In this document: piece by piece, positions 43,056 to 51,920 of the stretch
How positions within the stretch are numbered: the first letter of the stretch is position 1
Layout: every line of letters begins with the position of its first letter
Assembly: GCF_002863585.1 (NCBI RefSeq)
Contig: NZ_PGUY01000021.1
Coordinates: 60,662 to 124,661, forward strand
Source: Peribacillus deserti
Lineage (GTDB): Bacteria > Bacillota > Bacilli > Bacillales > DSM-1321
Length of the DNA stretch: 64,000 nucleotides
Direction of reading: 5' to 3'
Translations under genes and position numbers: made by a program
Notes under the pieces: model-generated
What the model was told of the DNA's origin: nothing
What the model saw: the letters and a program-made list of their open reading frames with translations, nothing else
The model's database searches: none

Positions 43056-43361
43056 ATGAAATGTAAAATCAATAGAAATGCTGCGAAAGTGATTAAGAAA
43101 ATGCTTAATGAGGAAGAAGCAGCTGCTGGCAAAATGATAAGAGTCATTGTGACTGAAAAACATGGGGACCATGCTCATTATGCCTTGACTTTTGATACAC
43201 CAACTGAGAATGATGAAATTGTTAAAACCGACAAAGACATCGATGTATTACTTGATAAAAATGATGACTTCCTGGATGGAGTATGGATTCAATTCTTCTA
43301 TGTACCACAAGAAGAGTTTGTCATTACGAATCCTTCCAAAGGCAGTCACCATCAGCATTAA
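43056..43361 (+). CDS. HesB/IscA-like protein without cluster cysteines
   Basis: A 101-residue protein with the HesB-fold pattern (INRNAAKVIKKMLNEEEA, MIRVIVTE, GVWIQFFYVP, FVITNPSKGSHHQH). It has one Cys at position 3 and none of the three ligands that hold Fe-S clusters in IscA. A His-rich tail and an internal HGDHAHY could bind metal. Such Cys-less HesB-like proteins are common in bacilli with unknown role. The start follows AAAGAGGAGAATTTCTG. Confidence 0.75.
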   Translation: MKCKINRNAAKVIKKMLNEEEAAAGKMIRVIVTEKHGDHAHYALTFDTPTENDEIVKTDKDIDVLLDKNDDFLDGVWIQFFYVPQEEFVITNPSKGSHHQH

Positions 43362-43380
43362 TCAAATAATGACCAAATTG

Positions 43381-43410
43381 GCCAGGGACAAGCTCCCTGG
43401 CTTTTATTTA
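43381..43410 (+). terminator. Terminator of the HesB-like gene
   Basis: GCCAGGGA (43381-43388) and TCCCTGGC (43394-43401) form a perfect 8-bp stem with a T-rich tail. Confidence 0.85.
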
Positions 43411-43417
43411 TTTAAAA

Positions 43418-43599
43418 AGCTATGTTAAACATGGCTGTTGATTTCCGCTGCAGGCACTCGCTTTCCGCGGGGCGGTCCGGGAGCCTCCTCGGCGTTGACG
43501 CCTGTGGGGTCTCCCTTGCCCCGCTTTTCCCGCAGGAGTCTCGCACCTTCCGCTCCAATCAACATCGTGCAAAAATGAACAATGACCTTTAATATAGCC
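43418..43599. repeat. MITE family 2 (182 bp) with 8-bp target duplication
   Basis: The left end AGCTATGTTAAACATGGCTG and the right end (complement GGCTATATTAAAGGTCATTG) form an imperfect terminal inverted repeat. ATTTAAAA lies directly on both sides (43410-43417 and 43600-43607), a perfect 8-bp target duplication. The interior is the GC-rich arm with CTTTCCGCGGGGCGG and GGAGTCTCGCACCTTC, shared in part with family 1. It encodes nothing. Confidence 0.88.
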
Positions 43600-43858
43600 A
43601 TTTAAAAAGGGATTTTTGAGGCTGTTACTGAACGACAATGAAAGGGTCAGACTGGACCTGAAGCTGTATCGACCGTATCACTCGGCATCCAAAATTTGCA
43701 CGATACGAAGCAGAAAGTTAATCACCTAATAAAAGACTTTTTATAGTATACTTTTTGTTACTATGTAACTAAAAAGTGTGTACTTGCCAATTATATAAAA
43801 TTATCTAATAATATCGTTATTGCTTACGTTATATAGATAAAAAGCGGGGTGTTTTTTT

Positions 43859-44737
43859 ATGCAAATAAGGGTGTCTGCGGTTCAATACGACCTTCACTCG
43901 ATTCATTCTTTTCACGAGTTTGAAAGCCAGGTTGAGCATTATGTAAAAACAGCTGCGGAATACGATGCTGAATTTGTACTTTTTCCGGAATTTTTTACAA
44001 CTCAGCTGATGTCCATTCCCAATGAATATGGGGAAGCGCGTACTATAGAGGATCTCCCTGATTTTACCGAACAATATCGTGCGTTATTCATCAGGCTGGC
44101 CATGCAGATGAAGATGCACATCATTGGGGGCACGCATGTAGTGCAGAGAGATGGCCGTCTCTACAATGTAGCTCATTTATTTTATCCAGATGGCAGGGTA
44201 GCTGAACAGGCGAAGCTTCATATCACACCCACAGAGGTTAATGAATGGAATATGTCTGCTGGAGAGGGGCTGGAGGTTTTTGAAACGGAAAAGGGAACGA
44301 TAGCGATGCTGACGTGCTACGACATCGAATTTCCCGAAATCGTTAGAATGGCAAAAGCGAAAGGCGCCGATGTCATTTTCTGTCCATCCTGCACAGACGA
44401 TCGTCACGGGTTCCATAGAGTAAGGTACACAAGCCATGCACGTGCCATTGAAAACCAAGTGTATGTGGTGACCACCGGTACAGTAGGTTCACTTCCTACA
44501 GTAGATTTTATGAGGGCCAATTTCGGCCAGGCAGTGGTTATCACTCCAAATGATATTCCGTTTCCTCCAAGCGGGATTGCTGCCGAAGGTGAAATGAATC
44601 AAGACATGATTATTACAGCTGACCTTAACCTGGAGCTTCTGTATAAAGTGAGGGAAAAGGGGTCTGTTACGACATGGCGCGACCGCAGGACCGATCTGTA
44701 TGGGGATTGGGAAACAAAAATAGCAGAGCTTGTTTAA
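43859..44737 (+). CDS. Carbon-nitrogen hydrolase (nitrilase superfamily)
   Basis: A 292-residue amidase/nitrilase-like enzyme with the catalytic triad Glu in VLFPEFFTT, Lys in QAKLHITPTE and Cys in AMLTCYDIEFPE. It closely resembles the C-terminal half of YhcX-type proteins, in which a GNAT domain is fused to this hydrolase. Here the GNAT is the next separate gene, 10 bp downstream, so the two probably act together. The substrate is unknown. ATG 43859 lies behind GCGGGGTG. Confidence 0.88.
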   Translation: MQIRVSAVQYDLHSIHSFHEFESQVEHYVKTAAEYDAEFVLFPEFFTTQLMSIPNEYGEARTIEDLPDFTEQYRALFIRLAMQMKMHIIGGTHVVQRDGRLYNVAHLFYPDGRVAEQAKLHITPTEVNEWNMSAGEGLEVFETEKGTIAMLTCYDIEFPEIVRMAKAKGADVIFCPSCTDDRHGFHRVRYTSHARAIENQVYVVTTGTVGSLPTVDFMRANFGQAVVITPNDIPFPPSGIAAEGEMNQDMIITADLNLELLYKVREKGSVTTWRDRRTDLYGDWETKIAELV

Positions 44738-44747
44738 GGGGGCAGCT

Positions 44748-45416
44748 ATGTTTCACAAGGAATTTTTTATATTCGATGGTGATAAACCCAGGAGAGCTGT
44801 AATCCGCAATTACACAGAGGACGATTTTCCAAGTTTAATAGAAATCCAAAAGGAATGCTTCCCGCCGCCCTTTCCGCCTGATTTATTATGGAATATAGAG
44901 CAGCTGACGAATCATATTACTCTATTCCAGGAAGGTGCCTTATGTATGGAAGTGGATGGTATAATCGCTGGTTCCATGACTGGACTGTTAGTAGACTATA
45001 AGTATGGCGACAGTGACCATACCTGGGCGGAAATCACTGATAATGGATATATCAGAACCCATAATCCAAAAGGGAATACCCTGTATGTTGTCGATATCAG
45101 TGTCCGGCCTCGATTTAGAAAATCAGGAATCGGAAAATGGCTGATGCATTCAATGTATGATGTAGTCCTTCATCTTGGGCTGGAAAGGCTGCTAGGGGGC
45201 GGAAGGATGCCAGGATATCACAAAAAGGCGGACCTGATGCCTCCTGAGGACTATCTTGAGGCTGTAATAAAAGGAGAGCTGAAGGATCCTGTCATTACCT
45301 TCCTCCTTCGCTGCGGCCGCACCCCTATCAAAGTAGCAGCAAATTATTTAGAGGACGAAGAATCCTGTCATTACGGTGCCCTCATGGAATGGAAGAATCC
45401 GTTTAAACCACACTAA
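44748..45416 (+). CDS. GNAT acetyltransferase matching the YhcX N-terminal domain
   Basis: A 222-residue GNAT protein with RNYTEDDFPSLIEIQKECFP, the acetyl-CoA loop RPRFRKSGIGKWLMH and the unusual conserved block GGRMPGYHKKADLM found in the N-terminal domain of YhcX-like fusions. It is likely to work with the nitrilase encoded upstream. ATG 44748 follows AAGGGGGCAGCT. The frame is open six codons further to a TTG at 44730. A third gene of the operon follows after 19 bp. Confidence 0.85.
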   Translation: MFHKEFFIFDGDKPRRAVIRNYTEDDFPSLIEIQKECFPPPFPPDLLWNIEQLTNHITLFQEGALCMEVDGIIAGSMTGLLVDYKYGDSDHTWAEITDNGYIRTHNPKGNTLYVVDISVRPRFRKSGIGKWLMHSMYDVVLHLGLERLLGGGRMPGYHKKADLMPPEDYLEAVIKGELKDPVITFLLRCGRTPIKVAANYLEDEESCHYGALMEWKNPFKPH

Positions 45417-45435
45417 AATAAAAGGGGAAAAAGAA

Positions 45436-46107
45436 GTGGATTATCGCAGAATTACCGGTCTAACCGATCCTTTATTTAAACAAATGCATGAACTGATGCA
45501 GCAAGTGTTTCCTCCTGAAGAAGTCCTTGAATTCAATCTATGGGCAGAACCCCTGGAAGATGAGGGTATCCAGGTATATGTTGCTTTACATAACGGCGAA
45601 GTAGTGGGTGCAACAGAATACCGGTATTATGAGGACATGAATATTGCCATGACTGATTTTACGATTATCGGCAGAGAGGGTCTTGGTGTCGGACCGTTTC
45701 TCGCACAAAAGAGACTTGAAGACCTCCATGGTCTTGCAGAAAAAAACGGGAAAAAACTCTTTGGTATGTTTGCAGAAATTTATAACCCATATCTCGTTCA
45801 GGACTTTAAGTTCGGCGGAGTCAAGCCGATGGACCCTTTTGTCCGCCGTGAAGTGTTGAGCCACCTTGGATACAAGCGCCTGGATTTTACCTACGTCCAT
45901 CCATCCTGGAATAATGACGGAGAGGCAGTTACCGGCCTCGACCTTTGTTTCCTGCCTATGGCCGGAAATGTAACGGAAGTGGAAGCGGATCTGATTGTAA
46001 ACTTCCTTACACGTTATTATACGGTGCTGCCGAACAAGCCGGAAGAATGGCTTGAGATGATAGAAAACCTTAAAACGGTGGAAAAAGCAGCGCTGCTTCC
46101 ATTCTAA
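45436..46107 (+). CDS. GNAT-family protein, third gene of the operon
   Basis: A 223-residue GNAT-like protein (VYVALHNGEVVGATEYRYYE; a diverged acetyl-CoA loop in GREGLGVGPFLAQKRLEDLH) with a long C-terminal extension. GTG 45436 follows AAAAGGGGAAAAAGAA. The longer frame from 45376 overlaps the upstream gene. It is the last gene of the nitrilase-GNAT-GNAT unit. Two acetyltransferases with one amidase suggest modification and release of a shared, unknown amine. Confidence 0.8.
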   Translation: MDYRRITGLTDPLFKQMHELMQQVFPPEEVLEFNLWAEPLEDEGIQVYVALHNGEVVGATEYRYYEDMNIAMTDFTIIGREGLGVGPFLAQKRLEDLHGLAEKNGKKLFGMFAEIYNPYLVQDFKFGGVKPMDPFVRREVLSHLGYKRLDFTYVHPSWNNDGEAVTGLDLCFLPMAGNVTEVEADLIVNFLTRYYTVLPNKPEEWLEMIENLKTVEKAALLPF

Positions 46108-46121
46108 AAATTTTATATTGT

Positions 46122-46153
46122 AAAGCCTTCTGTCTGCGATAGAAGGCTTTTTA
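46122..46153 (+). terminator. Terminator of the nitrilase-GNAT operon
   Basis: AAAGCCTTCT (46122-46131) pairs with AGAAGGCTTT (46141-46150). Confidence 0.85.
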
Positions 46154-46284
46154 CTTTTCATTCAACACCTATATCGTACCAGTAACATCCTTGTCTCGTA
46201 CGGCTGATGAAAGATAACCCTAAACATAGCCGTAGAAATTGTGTAGAATAGGCACTAACACTACCAAACTGAAGGTGATGAATA

Positions 46285-47088
46285 TTGGAAACAAAAGAAG
46301 AACTATTGAAGGAGCTTGACACGATCAAAAAGTGGGAAGATGAACAAGGCGGCCTGTGGTTTTGGGATCGTATCGGCCGTCTGCCCTTTAAAATACTGGA
46401 CAAAATTACTCCAGCGTTTATTCATAAAAAAATGGGCAGCCTTCTTGATGAAATTGGAGGCTACATCCAGTCCGGGGGCAGATACTTGATCAGCAAAGAA
46501 AGGCTGTTCAGCAGGATTGAGCAGAGTACAGGAAAGCCATTAACCTCACTTTCCGATATCCATAGCCTTCCCATTAAGTCTCTAGACAAAGTGACTTCCG
46601 AGCTGGTTGGGCAGCGGAAGAAATTAGCCGCCTTTCAAGGGGCCAGCACGGGAATAGGAGGGATGTTTACTCTTGCTCTTGATATCCCGGCCATCCTGGC
46701 GATCTCTTTAAAAACACTGCAGGAAATAGCGATCATCTATGGATACGACCCGAATGAAAAAAGCGAAAGAATTTTTATTGTAAAGTGTCTTCAGTTTTCC
46801 TCAGCTGATATCGTCGGCAAACGAGCAATCTTGAACAGCCTGAAGGAACATAGCAGCCCATCTGATGATGCCTCAGGAGAAATGATGTCACAGCTTCAAG
46901 GGTGGCGGGAAGTAGTCTATACATATCGAGATGCATTCGGCTGGAAAAAGTTTTTTCAAATGGTTCCTGTCGCCGGTCTTGTTTTTGGGGCGATTACCAA
47001 CCGCTCCATGATCAAGGATCTGGCTGAAACCGGAACAATGCTGTATAAGAAGAGACGTATATTAGAAAGATTAGAAAATATGGATTAG
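46285..47088 (+). CDS. EcsC family protein
   Basis: A 267-residue EcsC-domain protein. The family core lies about 80-240, with FQGASTGIGGMFTLALDIPAILAI, a Gly-rich segment, and MVPVAGLVFGAITNRSMIK near the end. Two hydrophobic stretches may insert peripherally in the membrane. EcsC accompanies an ABC exporter in B. subtilis, but here it is alone and of unknown role. TTG 46285 follows GAAGGTGATGAATA. Confidence 0.8.
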   Translation: METKEELLKELDTIKKWEDEQGGLWFWDRIGRLPFKILDKITPAFIHKKMGSLLDEIGGYIQSGGRYLISKERLFSRIEQSTGKPLTSLSDIHSLPIKSLDKVTSELVGQRKKLAAFQGASTGIGGMFTLALDIPAILAISLKTLQEIAIIYGYDPNEKSERIFIVKCLQFSSADIVGKRAILNSLKEHSSPSDDASGEMMSQLQGWREVVYTYRDAFGWKKFFQMVPVAGLVFGAITNRSMIKDLAETGTMLYKKRRILERLENMD

Positions 47089-47463
47089 ATTGTGGGGACA
47101 GTCCCCTATTTCCCGAAGCGTACAAGCCCGTTACATCTAGATCCGTAATGGGGACAGTCCCCATTTCCCACAAGGTGGGAGGGAAAACAAAATATAATCC
47201 TTCTCGGAGGGAAATGGTTATGGCGCCCATAGTCCCGGAATGTACAGCCGTTTGTTATTGTATAGTTCTGCCGGCGGGCAAGCTGAAGTCATATTTAGCA
47301 GCTTAAAAACAGTATGGCCTTGTTATGTAAAACCACATTACATGGATACTCAACAGTCCAATCAGCCAGCCGCACCCTTATCTGAACATCGGCCCGGTAT
47401 ATATGTTAAAATTCCGGGTATATGGTTAAATATATTTTAAGCTTGTATTGAAAGGACAGCAGT
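47089..47463. other. Intergenic region with two GGGGACAGTCCCC palindromes
   Basis: The 13-bp palindrome GGGGACAGTCCCC occurs at 47094-47106 and 47150-47162. The flanking TATTTCCC or ATTTCCCA is repeated too, so this is a 56-bp direct repeat of a palindromic unit known to recur between genes in bacilli. The remainder up to the channel gene shows no gene and no c-di-AMP riboswitch. Confidence 0.6.
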
Positions 47464-48813
47464 ATGAAGCAAAGAATGCTCGACAGACTGAATCCCGCTC
47501 AGTTAATTATTATGTATTATGTGATTTCTGTTACAATTTCTACTATATTATTGAGTCTTCCGATATCGTTGAAACCAGGAGTAAAATGGGAATTTATTGA
47601 TGTTCTATTCATGGCAGTCAGTGCCGTTAGTGTTACAGGTCTTTCTGTAGTAGATGTCAGCCAGACATTCAATACAACCGGCTTGTTTTTATTGATGTTT
47701 GTGCTGCAGTTTGGCGGGATTGGCATTATGTCGCTGGGGACGTTTTTTTGGTTGATTTTGGGGAGGAAGATTGGTCTTAAAGAGCGGCAGCTTATTATGA
47801 CGGATCAAAACCAGACGAAGCTTTCCGGACTCGTTAAACTGTTGATTGAAATTGTTAAGATGATACTGATCATAGAAGTCATCGGAGCCATTGTACTGGG
47901 TTTATACTTCTTACAATATTTTTCTGATTGGAAAGAAGCTTTTTTGCATGGATTATTTTTATCTGTAAGTGCGACGACTAACGCGGGATTTGATATTTCA
48001 GGAAACTCCATGGTTCCTTATGCAAAGGATTATTTTCTGCAGATCATTACAATTATATTAATTACATTGGGTGCTATAGGTTTCCCAGTCCTGATTGAAA
48101 TAAAGGAGTATTTTTCCAGGGACAATCATTATCCATACAAGTACCGTTTTTCTTTATTCACTAAGATCACATCCTTTACTTTTGGCGCTCTCATTGTGGT
48201 AGGGACACTTTTAATCATCCTCCTTGAAAAAAATGGGTTTTTTGCGGATAAAAGCTGGACAGATACATTCTTTTATTCTTTATTCATTTCTTCCAACACA
48301 AGGAGCGGCGGACTTACGACAATGGATGTGAGCCAGTTTTCAGAGCCGACCACCCTGCTGCTCAGCTTCTTAATGTTTATAGGCGCTTCGCCGAGTTCGG
48401 TAGGAGGCGGGATCCGGACGACCACTTTTGCTATTATGTTTTTATTTGTTATTAATTTCGCAACTGGAAACAGAGCTATTAAAGTCTTTAAGAGGGAAAT
48501 CTGCGAAGAGGACATTTATAAAGCGGTTGCCGTCATGACTATGGGGGTGACGATGTGCTTCCTGTCGATCTTTATAATGACGATCACAGAGTCTTTGAAC
48601 ATTGTAGAAATCATCTTTGAGGTTTGTTCTGCCTTCGGTTCGGTCGGTTTGTCATTAGGGGTTACTTCTGATCTTTCGATAACTGGGAAAATTGTAGTAA
48701 TGATCCTGATGTTTATAGGAAGAGTCGGCATTATCTCCTTTTTATTCATCATTGGCCGCCAGGAAAAGACGGGGCACTATCAATATCCTAAAGAAAAAAT
48801 CATTATTGGCTGA
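47464..48813 (+). CDS. Ktr/Trk-type potassium channel subunit (KtrB/KtrD-like)
   Basis: A 449-residue membrane protein of the TrkH/KtrB superfamily with four M1-P-M2 repeats. The selectivity-filter loops are seen at SAVSVTGLSVVD, SATTNAGFDISG, SSNTRSGGLTTMD and SAFGSVGLSLGV, each with the single filter Gly. The third M2 helix contains the gating-loop GASPSSVGGGIRTTT. It passes K+ or Na+ with a cytosolic RCK partner (KtrA/KtrC), not encoded nearby. The start ATG follows AAAGGACAGCAGT. Confidence 0.9.
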   Translation: MKQRMLDRLNPAQLIIMYYVISVTISTILLSLPISLKPGVKWEFIDVLFMAVSAVSVTGLSVVDVSQTFNTTGLFLLMFVLQFGGIGIMSLGTFFWLILGRKIGLKERQLIMTDQNQTKLSGLVKLLIEIVKMILIIEVIGAIVLGLYFLQYFSDWKEAFLHGLFLSVSATTNAGFDISGNSMVPYAKDYFLQIITIILITLGAIGFPVLIEIKEYFSRDNHYPYKYRFSLFTKITSFTFGALIVVGTLLIILLEKNGFFADKSWTDTFFYSLFISSNTRSGGLTTMDVSQFSEPTTLLLSFLMFIGASPSSVGGGIRTTTFAIMFLFVINFATGNRAIKVFKREICEEDIYKAVAVMTMGVTMCFLSIFIMTITESLNIVEIIFEVCSAFGSVGLSLGVTSDLSITGKIVVMILMFIGRVGIISFLFIIGRQEKTGHYQYPKEKIIIG

Positions 48814-48816
48814 TTT

Positions 48817-48847
48817 AAAGCGGCATCCTTGTGGAGATGCCGCTTTT
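48817..48847. terminator. Bidirectional terminator
   Basis: AAAGCGGCATC pairs with GATGCCGCTTT, between the channel gene and the convergent L,D-transpeptidase gene. Confidence 0.85.
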
Positions 48848-48848
48848 G

Positions 48849-49604
48849 TTATTTCAAGCCGAGAGCCTTTTTTGTAGTGCTTCCAACAATTCCATCCATC
48901 TTGAGGCCCTTTTTTTTCTGGAAAGCCTTAACTGCATTCTCTGTATTCGAACCAAAGACCCCGTCAATTCCTTTTGTGCTGTACCCTAAAGAGGTCAGTT
49001 TTTTCTGAAGGGCTGTAACCTGTTCTCCGCGGCTGCCTTTTTTCAGTACAGCTGCAGCAGTCTGAGGAGCAGGGGGCTTAAAGTTACCTTTTACCTTAAA
49101 CCCATAAGAAGCTGCAATACTGTTAAATGGCTTCGAAGAAGCAGTGATCACAACAGGAGTATTAACCGGCACCTGGCTGAACAGCCACTCTACCTCCTGA
49201 TCATACATCCTGACACATCCGGCACTGGCGTATGTCCCTATAGAACCAGGATTATTGTTGCCATGGATGGCATAGGTAGTTCCCCATGTCTGGCGTGCAT
49301 TCAATCCGAGCCAGCGGTTGCCCAGGGGATTCCTTGGATCGTCTCCCGGAATATGGCCGGAATAATAAGGCCTGTTTACAAGTTTATTCACCACTTTAAA
49401 TTTACCTTCTGGAGTATAGGATGGCTTCCTGCCCGTCGCTACTTTAAATATCTTGGTTAAGACTCCATTGTTATAATAGGCAAGCTGGTTATTTGCCTTA
49501 TTAATGACAATGAGTTTGCTGCCGGCAGCAAAGCTGCTGGTTCCGCCCATGCTGAAAACTGCCAAGAAAACAAATACAAATAGAATTAGACACTTTCTAA
49601 ACAA
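48849..49604 (-). CDS. Secreted L,D-transpeptidase with C-terminal peptidoglycan-binding domain
   Basis: A 251-residue exported protein. The signal peptide covers about 1-27 (FVFLAVFSMGGTSSFAAG). The YkuD domain follows, with the catalytic block HGNNNPGSIGTYASAGCVRM (His, then Ser-x-Gly-Cys-x-Arg). A PG_binding_1 domain (about 180-251, GEQVTALQKKLTSLGY, FGSNTENAVKAFQ) ends it. It crosslinks peptidoglycan through L,D bonds. The order catalytic-then-binding is the reverse of LysM-first YkuD. The start is TTG at 49604 behind AGGGGGGAATTTTT. Confidence 0.9.
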   Translation of the reverse strand: MFRKCLILFVFVFLAVFSMGGTSSFAAGSKLIVINKANNQLAYYNNGVLTKIFKVATGRKPSYTPEGKFKVVNKLVNRPYYSGHIPGDDPRNPLGNRWLGLNARQTWGTTYAIHGNNNPGSIGTYASAGCVRMYDQEVEWLFSQVPVNTPVVITASSKPFNSIAASYGFKVKGNFKPPAPQTAAAVLKKGSRGEQVTALQKKLTSLGYSTKGIDGVFGSNTENAVKAFQKKKGLKMDGIVGSTTKKALGLK

Positions 49605-49914
49605 AAAATTCCCCCCTAATGGTTTTTACCGTTTATCCTATGAGGGAAGGGGGGTGAAACTTTACAATAATATTAAAAAAGTTACAAAATGATTTCCTGT
49701 AAATTAGGGCTCATAAAAAAGTGGAAAATGCTTTGTGCTGAAGGAAGAAATAGATATAATAAAAATATTGGTTAACGGTATTCAAGCTAGTCTTAACCCG
49801 AGACATATAGAATAGCTGTCAAACCTTAGGACCCTTTGGGGATATGGTATGGTTTTGGTGGAATTCCATCAGCCGAAAGAGGTCCTGAAATATACATATA
49901 AGGAGTAATGAAAT
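49605..49914. other. Region upstream of ppaC with a structured leader
   Basis: AGGACC (49828-49833) and GGTCCT (49881-49886) can close a 59-nt structure. Inside are CTTT (49834-49837) with AAAG (49876-49879) and a TGGTGGA-ATTC-like hairpin. It ends 28 nt before the ppaC ATG and has no T run. It is a candidate regulatory leader. No known riboswitch class was recognised. Confidence 0.4.
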
Positions 49915-50844
49915 ATGGAAAAAGTATTAATTTTTGGTCATAAAAATCCCGATACGGATACTATTTGTTCGGCGATTGCTTATGCAGACTTAAAAAAACA
50001 GCTTGGTATGGATGCAGAACCTGTGCGTCTTGGTCAAATCAACGGAGAAACAGAATATGCCCTAAACCACTTTAACGTTGAAGTTCCCCGCCTGGTTGAA
50101 ACGGCTGCAAACGAAGTTAAATCGGTTATTTTAGTAGATCACAATGAGCGCCAGCAGAGCGTTAATGATATTAATGCTGTACGTGTTCTAGAAGTCATTG
50201 ACCATCACCGCATTGCGAACTTTGAAACAAGCGATCCTTTGTATTACCGTGCAGAACCGGTAGGCTGCACAGCTACGATCTTAAATAAATTATATAAAGA
50301 AAACGGCAAGGAAATCAGAAAAGATATCGCCGGCCTTATGCTGTCTGCAATCATTTCAGATTCATTATTATTTAAATCTCCAACTTGTACAGATGAAGAT
50401 ATTGCTGCTGCCCGCGAACTAGCGGAAATAGCTGGTGTCGATGCTGATAGCTATGGACTGGATATGCTGAAGGCTGGAGCAGATTTAGGGGACAAAACGA
50501 TCCAGGAGCTTATTTCATTGGATGCAAAAGAGTTCGAAATGGGAAGCAGCAAGGTTGAAATCGCACAGGTAAATGCCGTTGACACGGATGAAGTAATGTC
50601 ACGCAAAGCAGAGTTAGAAGCTGCAATTACTTCAGTTATTAACGAAAAGAGCCTGGATCTGTTCCTGTTTGTTGTAACAGATATTTTAACTAATGATTCC
50701 GTTGCTTTAGCTTTAGGAGAGAAAACCAGTGCGGTTGAAAAAGCGTATGATGTAGCCCTAACTGAAGGTACAGCCGTTTTAAAAGGAGTTGTATCCCGTA
50801 AAAAGCAAATTGTACCGGTTTTAACAGATGTCCTAGCTAAATAA
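49915..50844 (+). CDS. ppaC: Manganese-dependent inorganic pyrophosphatase PpaC
   Basis: A 309-residue family II pyrophosphatase of the DHH superfamily: [17 protein letters not shown] near the N-terminus, [10 protein letters not shown], the DHHRIANFE motif and the C-terminal SRKKQIVP substrate loop. It hydrolyses pyrophosphate in the cytosol and drives biosynthesis forward. ATG 49915 follows AAGGAGTAATGAAAT. It is monocistronic with a terminator. Confidence 0.96.
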   Translation: MEKVLIFGHKNPDTDTICSAIAYADLKKQLGMDAEPVRLGQINGETEYALNHFNVEVPRLVETAANEVKSVILVDHNERQQSVNDINAVRVLEVIDHHRIANFETSDPLYYRAEPVGCTATILNKLYKENGKEIRKDIAGLMLSAIISDSLLFKSPTCTDEDIAAARELAEIAGVDADSYGLDMLKAGADLGDKTIQELISLDAKEFEMGSSKVEIAQVNAVDTDEVMSRKAELEAAITSVINEKSLDLFLFVVTDILTNDSVALALGEKTSAVEKAYDVALTEGTAVLKGVVSRKKQIVPVLTDVLAK

Positions 50845-50866
50845 TTTACGTAACCGAGGGTTACCG

Positions 50867-50893
50867 GGGCTGGCTTATGCCGGCTCTTTTTTT
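50867..50893 (+). terminator. Terminator of ppaC
   Basis: GGCTGGC and GCCGGCT around TTAT, followed by a T run. Confidence 0.8.
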
Positions 50894-51008
50894 GATCGAA
50901 AAAAGAAAAATAGTCATTGACGGCTGTATGAAAATAGATTAAATTTTGGAAGAGAATAGTAAAAAGGAACCATGAAAAAGAAGACGTAGGATAGAAAGGG
51001 GAGCTGCA

Positions 51009-51920
51009 TTGGCTATTATTTCGGTATCCAAAGTATCTAAACGATACGGCAATGAACTGATTTTAAAAGATATAAATTTCAGCGCAAATGAAGGAGAAAT
51101 TATAGGGCTGCTAGGGCCGAATGGTGCTGGCAAAACCACTTTCATCAGGCTGTTGAATGGTGTCATAAATCATGATACGGGCAGTATATCGATTTTCGGC
51201 TTTAATCCGGCTACAGAAGGCGATGAAATTAGAAAATTATCAGGGATTGTGACAGAAAGCGCCGGGCTTTACCATCAAATGAGCGGAAGGGAAAATCTGA
51301 ATTTTTTTGCAGGGTTATATAAAGTAAAGGATAAAAAGGCCCAAATCGACAAGCTCTTAAACTTGTTTGATTTAGAAGAGCATCAGCATAAGCTCGCAGG
51401 TGCCTATAGTACGGGGATGAAGAAGAGGCTTGGCCTGGCGAAGGCGCTCTTGCATAACCCAAAAATCCTTTTTCTAGATGAGCCGACAAATGGTTTAGAC
51501 CCCGAAGGCATACGGATGGTTTTGTCCTATTTGAAAAAGTACAATCAAGAAACCGGCACAACCATCCTGATTTGTTCACATGTCCTCCATCAGTTAGAAA
51601 CCATCTGCACTTCCTTCGCTTTTTTGGAAAGCGGATCCATTATTGAGCATGCTCCACTGCACAAATTAGAAGCTGCATATATTAAAGAACTAACGATTAC
51701 AATCGAGTCCAATTTTCCAATCGAACCTACACATACCATTAAGGGCTTTCAGTGTATGAGAAGAAGGGGTTCCTACATAACGTTCAAGCTTCACAATAAA
51801 GAGGACATACCGATTCTATTAAAAGAAATCTTAAAAAGTTACCCTGTGTATTCTGTCATTCAAGAGAACAATAACCTTGAATCGATCTATTTCCATATTC
51901 GGGAGGGGAATAATGGATAA
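51009..51920 (+). CDS. ABC transporter ATP-binding subunit
   Basis: A 303-residue ABC ATPase with Walker A GPNGAGKTT (about 37-45), signature YSTGMKKRLGLAKAL, Walker B ILFLDEPTNGLDP and switch His in ICSHVLHQL. The C-terminal 80 residues are an extra regulatory region. This type (NatA-like) energises export of ions, lipids or antibiotics by ABC-2 permeases. TTG 51009 follows AAAGGGGAGCTGCA. The permease gene overlaps by 8 nt. Confidence 0.9.
   Translation: MAIISVSKVSKRYGNELILKDINFSANEGEIIGLLGPNGAGKTTFIRLLNGVINHDTGSISIFGFNPATEGDEIRKLSGIVTESAGLYHQMSGRENLNFFAGLYKVKDKKAQIDKLLNLFDLEEHQHKLAGAYSTGMKKRLGLAKALLHNPKILFLDEPTNGLDPEGIRMVLSYLKKYNQETGTTILICSHVLHQLETICTSFAFLESGSIIEHAPLHKLEAAYIKELTITIESNFPIEPTHTIKGFQCMRRRGSYITFKLHNKEDIPILLKEILKSYPVYSVIQENNNLESIYFHIREGNNG

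Noticed and set aside
43420..43638. 72-codon minus-strand ORF
   Set aside because: Lies within and around MITE family 2 and has no ribosome site.
47240..47440. 66-codon ORF before the channel gene
   Set aside because: No ribosome site or family resemblance.
47163..47463. c-di-AMP (ydaO) riboswitch before the potassium channel gene
   Set aside because: No conserved ydaO motif was recognised in the short leader.
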